A stretch of 9,346 bases of DNA from positions 1 to 9,346 of the forward strand of contig JAHDGX010000040.1 of NCBI GenBank assembly GCA_020631575.1. The letters are read 5' to 3'. Source of the stretch: Candidatus Altimarinota bacterium. Its GTDB lineage: Bacteria > Patescibacteriota > Gracilibacteria > BD1-5 > UBA6164. Below, in pieces: positions 1-6,335 of the stretch. Made by a program: the position numbers and the translations under genes. The notes beneath the pieces were generated by a model that ran no database searches, was not told the origin of the DNA, and worked only from the letters and a program-made list of their open reading frames with translations. Positions within the stretch are counted from its first letter, which is position 1. The number at the start of each line of letters is the position of its first letter.

Positions 1-805
1 TATCCATATACATCCCCGCATGCGTAATGTTATCTATTCGCAGGTCTTTTATTTTTCTTCCACTGATTTCTTCTGTCCTTTCGTCTACGATAACATGAGA
101 ATACTTTGTATCGTATATATATTGATTGTTTTTTGATAGCTGTGAAGTATAATATTCATTTCAGTATATGATAACTCAAATTATCATTATAAGTCATACT
201 TGGGCTATAATGTATTTTTTGTGATTACTGTAGAGAGAAAGAATGATGCAAGAAAGCGAAAGAAGAAGCATGAGAGTTGTTACTCCAAATGAAGGAATGA
301 GGATAAATCATGCTCCAAGGGTTCAAACAATACTTCAAATAGTTCCAATGCTTCCGATTTTTCCTACAACACTTCCACCTGTCTGTATATCTATGAGTCT
401 GATTTTCGTCACGATTGGTTGCAGCATACCAAGCAAGAGGCTCGTAGGAGTAAAAAGTAGGAGAGAAAGTAATATAGAGCTATATCTAACATCTTGTATA
501 TTACTAGAAACAGCTATAAGAATTGGTTCTTTGATAAGAATGAGTAAAAGTATACTTGCTCATGAGAGGAGAAGTAAAAGAGATAAGATCTTCATACTTG
601 CGTTTCTATCAGCAAGCTTTCCTCCAAAATAGTATCCAAGTGCGAGTGCTCAGAGCACAATGGCAATAATACTACTCCAAACATAGAGCGATGTACCTAT
701 ATACGATCATACTATTCTTGCTCCTAAGAGCTCAAAAATCATAACGGCAGCTCAAGAAAAGAAAGCTATTATTTCTGGCCGGTATGTGTAAAAAGAAGTT
801 GTCAT
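1..805 (-). CDS. Fused membrane/spermidine synthase-like protein (N-terminal 268 residues, 3' end outside window)
   Basis: Read with UGA = Gly this frame is open from ATG (805-803) to the window edge, with ten in-frame UGA codons. The visible part has about seven hydrophobic segments. The first two carry the pattern of membrane-fused polyamine aminopropyltransferase-like proteins: FFSGAAVMIFELLGARI near residues 15-31, then a segment ending ALGYYFGGKLADR near 54-66. After residue about 218 a soluble domain begins (YDTKYSHVIVDE near 233-244, then KDLRIDN and HAGMYMD). This matches the start of the spermidine synthase fold, where an SPYQ-like strand leads to an LDN/HxAMYxD segment. The SAM-binding and catalytic core lies outside the window, so activity cannot be judged. 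In the family this domain transfers aminopropyl groups to polyamines; the substrate of membrane-fused members is poorly known. No Shine-Dalgarno is seen before the start. It is transcribed divergently from lexA. Confidence 0.8.
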
Positions 806-937
806 GATTTTGTTTCTGGCTGTTTATAAAATTCTGTACTAGGATACACGTGAGATTTTTTTCTGCAATTTTTTATTGACGCAGATAAAAAAGTATATAT
901 CCTGTTTATATACAGTATATATTTTAATTTTACGAGT
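806..937. promoter_or_regulatory. Divergent promoter region between the spermidine synthase-like gene and lexA
   Basis: This is the only space for the promoters of both flanking divergent genes. On the + strand, TTGACG (876-881) with 16 bases to TATCCT (898-903) is one possible lexA promoter, and TATATT (918-923) is a second -10 candidate that would leave a leader of about 8 bases. On the - strand, TATAAA (828-823) is a -10 candidate that would leave a leader of about 11 bases before the ATG at 805. No strong -35 is visible for that one. These are eye assignments of AT-rich motifs and are weak individually. Confidence 0.4.
902..915. promoter_or_regulatory. Candidate LexA operator (CTGT-N6-ACAG)
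   Basis: CTGTTTATATACAG is an inverted repeat with half-sites CTGT and ACAG, embedded in TATATA-rich flanks 23 bases before the lexA ATG. The half-sites are those of the proteobacterial SOS box (CTGT-N8-ACAG), but the spacer is two bases shorter; it does not look like the Firmicute GAAC-N4-GTTC box. Its place between candidate lexA promoter elements fits autorepression, and it could also act on the divergent gene. Binding is inferred, not shown. Confidence 0.5.
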
Positions 938-1567
938 ATGCTTACAGAAAAACAACAACATGCCCTTGATGTGATTACTGATTTTACGAGTAGATATGGG
1001 AAATCTCCTACTATTGAAGAGTTGAAAAACCTTCTTCATCAGAAGTCTAAGAGAGGTGTAACGCAGTATCTAGAGGTACTAGAAAAAAAATGATTTCTTA
1101 CGAGATGAGAATGATATAGAAGTATCAGACTTGGGAACTCTATAGGAATACAAACTACTATGAATATACCGATTTTAGGTTATGCAAATGCTGGAACTCC
1201 ACTTGCAGTAGCTGAAGCAAATGATTATGGAACGCTCCCAATTTCAAAGAGTATTATTTCGGGTAATTGAGAAAATCACTTTGTACTCAGAGTTTCTGGA
1301 ACGAGTATGAATCAACAAACAGTAAATGGAAAAACGATTGATAATGGAAGTTATGTGCTTATAGAAAAGACGCAAGTTTCACTTAATGAATCAGATGCAT
1401 TTCTTTTTGAAGTAGATGGAGGAGCAACTCTCAAAAGATATAAGAAAAATGCAAATCAAGTATATCTTATACCAAATTCTTCTGAAGAACATCACACTCC
1501 AATTATTCTCTCAGAATATGATAATGTGAGAGCGAGTGGAAAAGTTATAGATGTATTCTCGTTCTAA
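938..1567 (+). CDS. lexA: LexA repressor, SOS-response autoprotease (209 aa)
   Basis: The protein has an N-terminal winged helix-turn-helix (MLTEKQQHALDVI at residues 1-13, SPTIEEL at 23-29, VLEKKGFLTRGEGY at 47-60) and a C-terminal S24 peptidase domain. The self-cleavage site is Ala85-Gly86 within GYANAGTPL, the nucleophile is Ser123 in RVSGTSM, and the general-base Lys166 lies in ATLKRY. These correspond to E. coli A84-G85, S119 and K156. The family represses DNA-repair genes and cleaves itself when stimulated by RecA filaments on single-stranded DNA. Length is normal (about 200). Four UGA codons fall in the N-terminal and linker halves, one at the conserved Gly of LEKKG, so with the standard code only the last 86 residues would be called. 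The ATG start gives the canonical LexA N-terminus; no clear ribosome binding site precedes it. An intrinsic terminator follows. Confidence 0.93.
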
Positions 1568-1605
1568 TCAATAGGAATCATAACCCTTATTACTTTTAAT
1601 TTTTT

Positions 1606-1644
1606 AAAGCTGTATATAATTATTTATATATAGCTTTATTTTTT
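1606..1644 (+). terminator. Intrinsic terminator after lexA
   Basis: AAAGCTGTATATA (1606-1618) pairs with TATATATAGCTTT (1625-1637) in a 13-bp stem (one G-T pair) with a 6-base loop, followed by ATTTTTT. It ends only about 10 bases before the start codon of the next gene, so it may also affect that gene's leader. Confidence 0.75.
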
Positions 1645-1654
1645 AGTGTTTTAC

Positions 1655-2989
1655 ATGAAATATTTTATCTGACTCATCTCCTGGTTTTTATTTATTCAGT
1701 GAACTTTTGCCTTTACTGATATTGAAAATAATTGGTATAAGGAATCTATTATGGATTTATCAGATGCCTGAATAGTAAATGGATTTGATGACAATACCTA
1801 TCTTCCAGAGGAAACTACAACAAGAGCAGAAATTCTAAAAATTATTCTTTCTGCAGCAAGTATAGAGTCTATTCCCCCTGAAGAGACTTGCTTTAAAGAT
1901 ATTTATACAAGTAGTTGGCAAGCTAAATATGTTTGTACTTGATCAGAGAGGGGAATTACAAAATGATATGAAGATGGTACATTTCGTCCCAATGGTACTG
2001 TTACAGTTCTAGAGGCTATAGCGTTTACAAGTAGAGCTTTTGATTTAGATGTTGAGTCTTTATGAGAATGATCACAGTGGTATGAAAAATATCAAGCTTT
2101 TATGCATATACACAATATTTTTCCTATTCATAGTTATACTACTGATACTCTTATTTCTAGAGGTCAGGCAGCGCAGCTTGTGAATAATATCAGACTGTAC
2201 GCTCAATGAACAAAATTAGACTACCAGAGTATTTGATGTGATATTAATCCTTCACTTACCTCATGATCTTATAATATAACTATAGCAGGAAAGTCTCGAA
2301 ATTATCTTCTCTATGTGCCATCATGAATGAAACAGTGAAAGGAAATATCACTTGCAGTCGCATTTCATGGACGAACAAATAATAATGAGATGGTGCGAGA
2401 TTACATGCAACTATGAGGTGGAAGGTATGGGTATAAGCAAAATGATTTTATAGCAGCTTATCCCCAAGGCCTTTGAGGATGACCTTATAGTTGGTCTCAG
2501 TACGAAAATATTGAGTTTTTTGATGCGATCATAACAGAGGTTTCAGAGAAGCTTTGTATAAATAGAGATAAGGTTTTCTCGATAGGGCATTCTCTTGGGT
2601 CTTATATGTCTAACAAAGTATCCTGTCAAAGAGGAGATGTTATTAGAGCTATGGCATGAGTAGCAAGTGATGGGTTTAATGGTGATTGTACTGGTCCTGT
2701 TTCAAGTCTTATTACCCATCTTCCATGAGATCCACTCGCATCATATAGTGGTGGACAGAGAGCATATAGGCTTAAGTGAGAGCAAAATCTTTGTAGTAAC
2801 TCAGAGGAATCTACCCAGATTTGAGATATAAGATCATGTAGCCAAAAGCAGTCTTGTAGCGCGGGGAATACAGTCTTATTCTGCAATAGTTATTCTACCT
2901 ATTGAAATGATCAGCATTCTTGGCCTAAGGAAGGGAGTGATGATATTCTCGACTTTTTTCGAAATATAGATGACTTCACTAGAAAATAA
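1655..2989 (+). CDS. Secreted SLH-domain protein with CE1/PHB-depolymerase-like esterase domain (444 aa)
   Basis: The N-terminus (MKYFIGLISWFLFIQGTFA, residues 1-19) looks like a Sec signal peptide. Two clear S-layer homology repeats follow (FTDIENNWYKESI at 20-32 with TTRAEILKII; CFKDIYTSSWQ at 79-89 with GITKGYEDGTFRP at 100-112), and a divergent third spans about 137-180. From about 205 the protein resembles PHB depolymerase/LpqC/feruloyl esterase alpha/beta hydrolases: AVAFHGR (oxyanion region, 234-240), AAYPQG (267-272), the nucleophile elbow GHSLG with Ser313, a likely Asp359 in LPGDP and a likely His421 in DQHSW. Several Cys in 300-410 suggest disulfides, fitting an extracytoplasmic site. 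SLH repeats usually tether proteins to the cell wall or S-layer, so this is probably a surface-anchored esterase; its substrate is unknown. About twenty UGA codons are read as Gly. The start is the ATG giving the signal peptide; there is no Shine-Dalgarno. Confidence 0.85.
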
Positions 2990-3033
2990 TAAAAATTATA
3001 GTCCACCCAATAAACTAGCAATACTCATAAAAA

Positions 3034-3071
3034 GCCTTATAAATACTTCCGTATATTCATAAGGTTTTTTT
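3034..3071 (+). terminator. Intrinsic terminator after the SLH-esterase gene, abutting the pilin start
   Basis: CCTTAT (3035-3040) pairs with ATAAGG (3059-3064). Inside, AAATAC and GTATATT pair around a TTCC loop with two bulges, and seven T residues follow (3065-3071). The T-tract ends one base before the pilin ATG. The 3' arm also contains AAGG, eight bases from that ATG, which could act as a weak ribosome binding site hidden in the stem. Confidence 0.7.
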
Positions 3072-3072
3072 G

Positions 3073-4227
3073 ATGCAATCAAGCAACACAAAATGAGGTT
3101 TCACCCTCGTAGAACTCATCGTAGTAATTACCATAGTGGGTATTCTTTCTACGATATGATTTGTAAGTTATTCTGGTTATCTTACTGGAGCGAGAGACTC
3201 AAATAGAATTAGTCAAATGATCAAGCTCTCAGACTCACTTCAAGTGTACTGATCAACCAAGAGCCTCCCACTTCCAGATAACTCAGTAGAGATCACAGCT
3301 TCAGGAACTACTATAGCCTACCAAGGAGAAGTATGAGTAGACGTACTTGAGACTATAGACTATACCAACGGAGGAACAGACCCTAAAGATGACTCATACT
3401 ATAGCTACATGCTTACAAAAGATAGAAAGAGTATGCAGCTCATGGCCATGATGGAAGAAGAGAGAACAATATCTCTCAATAATAGACTTACTCTAGAATC
3501 ATATGCAATTAACTACGAGGATAGATTTCCAAAAGTGTATGGACGTAAACTCTGAATCCTCACTCAATTAGATACAAATACACCAATACAAGAACTTTCT
3601 CAATACCAGAGTGTTCCTTTTGACCTAGTAACGGAAACTTCACAGTTTGTATCACATATTAGCGATACTGAAAAGATTACATGAACAGGTGCTTCACTGA
3701 AGTGATCCATACACAATGCAAACTGCAATAGAATTAAGCAGTTATGAGGTTCTAGATGATCATGATATTATGAAATTAATATAAGCGGACTTGCACTAGA
3801 AGCATATTGTGAAATGGAATTTGCATGATGAGGTTGGACTTTACAATTGAGGAGTTACTCTTGATCCACTAATGATTTTAGTGTAGCGCATGGATCAGTA
3901 AGAGACGACACTGCTTCGTATGCTGCTGAAATATCTTCTACTGATGCAATTAGCAGTTGAAGTTGATTGTCTTGAACTATTAAGCGTATTATGTTATGGG
4001 GAACATATACATCTTGAAAAGATATGGATGTAATGATTCGTAGAATACAGACAATAGATTATGATAATCTTACCCTTTCAAATTCGTGTGAGGATATTAT
4101 CTGAAACAGTTGAGTTTCATCAGATTGTTCTAACTTATGAGACTTGGAACCAGATGGTTTCGTATCCCCATGAACAAATATTAATGGAAAACAGTGAATG
4201 AAATTTATAAAAGAGATAAGCGAATAG
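3073..4227 (+). CDS. Type IV pilin-like protein with C-terminal fibrinogen-like motif (384 aa)
   Basis: The N-terminus is a class III (type IV prepilin) signal: a short leader ending KGG, prepilin-peptidase cleavage expected between Gly9 and Phe10, then FTLVELIVVITIVGILSTIG with Glu14 as the conserved Glu+5. One hydrophobic helix (10-30) is both membrane anchor and pilus core. Residues about 35-200 resemble a pilin globular head without a recognised family. From about 215, Cys218, a GYYEINISGL stretch (231-240), then YCEMEF and GGGWTLQL (245-259) match the YCDM...GGGWT core of fibrinogen-like domains; the remainder is Ser/Gly-rich with two or more Cys. At 384 residues it is much longer than a major pilin, suggesting a minor or tip adhesin, or a pseudopilin. 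There are 22 UGA codons, 17 of them after residue 200. UGA encodes Gly8 beside the cleavage site and two Gly of GGGWT. It ends in TAG. Confidence 0.85.
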
Positions 4228-4238
4228 TATTTATTCTC

Positions 4239-4265
4239 TTGCAATCTTGGTAAAATATATACAAT
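4239..4265 (+). promoter_or_regulatory. Candidate promoter of the aspS leader
   Basis: An extended -10 (TGG then TAAAAT, 4248-4256) would start transcription near 4263, just before the first helix of the leader. An alternative is TTGCAA (4239-4244) with a 15-base spacer to TACAAT (4260-4265), but that would start inside the first helix. The preceding pilin gene shows no terminator of its own here, so read-through into the leader is also possible. Confidence 0.4.
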
Positions 4266-4267
4266 AA

Positions 4268-4458
4268 TTCTACAAGCACTTGAGCAACTAACACCTGCGA
4301 TGCTAGGGGGAAGAACAGATAATTCTTAGTAGAACCCTCCGGAGTCGATTCTCCGAAATCAAAAATAAATTAAGAAATAGCTTTAGGTGGCACCTTTTGT
4401 AGAAAATACAAACCGAAAGTACATGCGATATATAAAAAATATATTCATGTGCTTTTTT
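4268..4458 (+). ncRNA. T-box riboswitch (Asp) controlling aspS
   Basis: The antiterminator is complete. CTTTAGG (4381-4387) pairs with CCGAAAG (4413-4419, one A-G mismatch). The T-box bulge TGGCACC is at 4388-4394, and an upper helix TTTGTA/TACAAA (4396-4401/4407-4412) closes a GAAAA loop. Its 3' arm shares bases with the downstream terminator stem, so the two exclude each other. TGGC pairs with an uncharged 3' GCCA end, matching the G73 discriminator of tRNA-Asp. Upstream, TTCTACAAG (4268-4276) can pair with CTT-A-GTAGAA (4325-4334) as the base of Stem I, leaving GAT (an Asp codon, 4318-4320) followed by A in the 3' side of an internal loop, where specifier codons lie. CGGAG/CTCCG (4340-4355) makes a third helix. 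Stem I is short and its distal tRNA-elbow motifs are not recognised. The antiterminator and terminator are well supported; the specifier assignment is inferred. Confidence 0.75.
4417..4458 (+). terminator. Regulated intrinsic terminator of the aspS T-box leader
   Basis: AAGTACATG (4417-4425) pairs with CATGTGCTT (4446-4454), and ATATA (4428-4432) with TATAT (4440-4444), around an A-rich loop. A T-run (4453-4458) follows. The first bases of the 5' arm (AAG, 4417-4419) are also the last bases of the antiterminator, giving a switch. It ends 22 bases before the aspS ATG. Confidence 0.8.
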
Positions 4459-4480
4459 AATTTTAAAAATAATAATTATT

Positions 4481-6304
4481 ATGCATAGAAGTCATAACTG
4501 TAGTGAACTTACAGCAAAAAACATTGGAGAAGAAGTTACTCTCTCAGGTTGGGTTAGTAATAGACGTGATCATGGAGGGATTATATTTATAGACCTGCGA
4601 GATAGATATGGTCTTACACAAGTTGTATTTGATCCAGAAGATGATAAGGCTTCCCACGAAACGGCTGACTCCTTTAGATCTGAATATGTTATTAAGGCAA
4701 GCTGAAAAGTTCGTCCAAGACCAGAGGGGCAAGCAAATCCAAAGATGCATACAGGAGAAATAGAGGTCATTATCTCGAAAGTGGAACTTATTTCAAAGGC
4801 AAAAACTCCTCCATTTGAACTTGATTGACACGGTGACCAGGCAAACGAAGAAATTAGACTTAAATACCGATATCTCGATATCAGAACCAAGAGAATTCAG
4901 GACTTTATTAAGTTCAGATCCGAAATGACGACGTATACAAGAAATTGGTTTACAAAAAGAGATTTCCTTGATGTACAAACCCCAATTCTTGCAAATTCTT
5001 CTCCAGAAGGAGCTCGAGATTTCTTGGTACCAAGTAGGCTCAATCCAGGTACGTTTTACGCACTTCCTCAGGCACCACAACAGTTTAAGCAACTCCTTAT
5101 GGTAGGTGGAATAGATAAATACTTTCAAATTGCTCCATGCTTCAGGGATGAAGATCCTCGAGCAGATAGACATGCTGGGGACTTTTATCAAGTAGATTGT
5201 GAAATGAGTTTTGTAGAGCAAGAGGATGTATTTTCTGTAGTAGAGGATTATTTACTTGATATTACAAAAGATCTTTCATCTCAAGAGGTACTCACGCAGA
5301 CAGCAGGAAAAGATACTATGAGAGATGAGGGAAGATTTTTTACTCTCACACATCATGAAGCAATTGAAAAATATGGTTCAGATAAACCTGATCTCAGGTA
5401 TGGACTTGAACTTGTAGATGTAGCAGATATTTTTGCAAAAAGTTCAAACGAAATATTCTCAGGAATCGCATCTGACACTACTACAAATAGAATTAAAGCT
5501 CTTAAAGTTCCAGGAGGAGACAATGTATTTTCAAAAACTCAGATGAAAGGGTTTGAGAGCTATGTACGTAAATTTGGGGCTGGATGACTTGGATACTTTC
5601 AGATGAAAGAAGATGGACTCAAAGGACCACTTAACAAGTTCTTTGAGGAGTCTGATCTGCAAGAAATTGTAGAGAGGACAGGTCTTGTAGAGTGAGATGT
5701 TATATTCTTTGGTGCAGGAGAGAGAGACCTTGTCTGTAACTATATGGGACGATTCAGAGTCTATCTCGCTGAACTACTTGAACTCCAAGATCCTACAAAA
5801 ATTTCTTTCTGTTGGATTACCAACTTTCCAATCTTTGAAAAAGATGAAGTAACTGGAAAAATAGATTTTGAACATAACCCATTCTCTATGCCACAGGGTG
5901 GACCATCAGACTTTGATAAAACAGGAGATGATCTGTTGGACGTTATCTGATATCAATATGACCTTGCCTGTAATGGATATGAAATTCTTTCAGGAGCAAT
6001 TAGAAACCATGATATAGATTCGCTCGTAAAAGCATTCGAAACAGTCGGAAGGTCAGCAGATGAAGTAAAAGAAAAGTTTGGAGCAGTATATGAAGCATTC
6101 CAATATGGAGTTCCTCCACATGGTTGATTTGCTATAGGATTTGATAGACTTATGATGATATATCTAAACGAAGACAATATCCGAGACATCTACGCATTTC
6201 CAAAGTCTGGAAAAGCCCAAGATGCCATGATGAACTCTCCAATTGCTGTAGATGATGATATGCTTGAAGAACTTTCCCTTAAAGTAGAAATCGAGGAAGA
6301 TTAA
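4481..6304 (+). CDS. aspS: Aspartyl-tRNA synthetase, predicted non-discriminating (607 aa)
   Basis: Class IIb synthetase that charges tRNA with aspartate in the cytoplasm. The N-terminal OB-fold anticodon domain covers about 1-105 (SGWVSNRRDHGG at 22-33). Motif 1 lies near FLDVQTPILANSSPEGARDF (160-180), motif 2 is CFRDEDPRADRH (220-231), and YGSDKPDLR ends at 306 before the bacterial GAD insertion. Motif 3 is PPHGGFAIGFDR (545-556) with Arg556. Length fits bacterial AspRS (about 590). His31 and Gly83 are the residues typical of non-discriminating AspRS, which also aspartylates tRNA-Asn for later amidation by GatCAB. The DFYQVDCEMSF and HNPFSMPQGG segments resemble the alphaproteobacterial type. 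Only six UGA codons occur, one at the invariant second Gly of HGG in motif 3. The ATG gives the family N-terminus (MHRSHNC); no Shine-Dalgarno is visible. Expression is probably set by the T-box leader upstream. Confidence 0.95.
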
Positions 6305-6328
6305 AAAAATCCCGTAAGGGATTTTTTT
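6303..6328. terminator. Bidirectional intrinsic terminator between convergent genes
   Basis: AAATCCC and GGGATTT pair around a GTAA loop, flanked by A-run on the left and T-run on the right. The stem therefore gives a T-tract on both strands and serves aspS (+) and the HExxH gene (-), whose stop lies 8 bases away at 6336-6338. It overlaps the aspS stop codon. Confidence 0.85.
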
Positions 6329-6335
6329 ATGCAGC

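Noticed and set aside
243..632. 129-codon open frame on the + strand
   Set aside because: It is antisense to the membrane/spermidine synthase-like gene, whose - strand frame shows clear family motifs; the + translation is low in plausible domain features.
839..1039. 66-codon open frame on the - strand
   Set aside because: It overlaps the lexA promoter region and the helix-turn-helix coding part antisense; no family features.
1610..1634. Second LexA box (CTGTATATA...TATATAG) before the SLH gene
   Set aside because: The inverted repeat is part of a perfect terminator stem followed by a T-run, and the right half lacks the ACAG half-site.
3823..3840. UGA read as tryptophan (code 4) or selenocysteine
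   Set aside because: TGA TGA GGT TGG spells the GGGWT motif only with UGA = Gly, and ordinary TGG codons serve as Trp; UGA is far too frequent for selenocysteine.
4304..4358. tRNA gene or tmRNA fragment (7-base loop CAGATAA and a T-arm-like CGGAG/CTCCG hairpin)
   Set aside because: No acceptor stem closes it, the T-loop is one base short, position 33 is not T, and there is no D-arm; the leader position and downstream switch fit a T-box better.
4544..5221. Open frames on the - strand inside aspS
   Set aside because: Antisense shadows of a well-supported AspRS gene.
4481..5950. aspS split into several shorter genes or a pseudogene with nonsense mutations
   Set aside because: All breaks are TGA in one continuous frame and fall at Gly positions of the AspRS family, so this is recoding, not decay.
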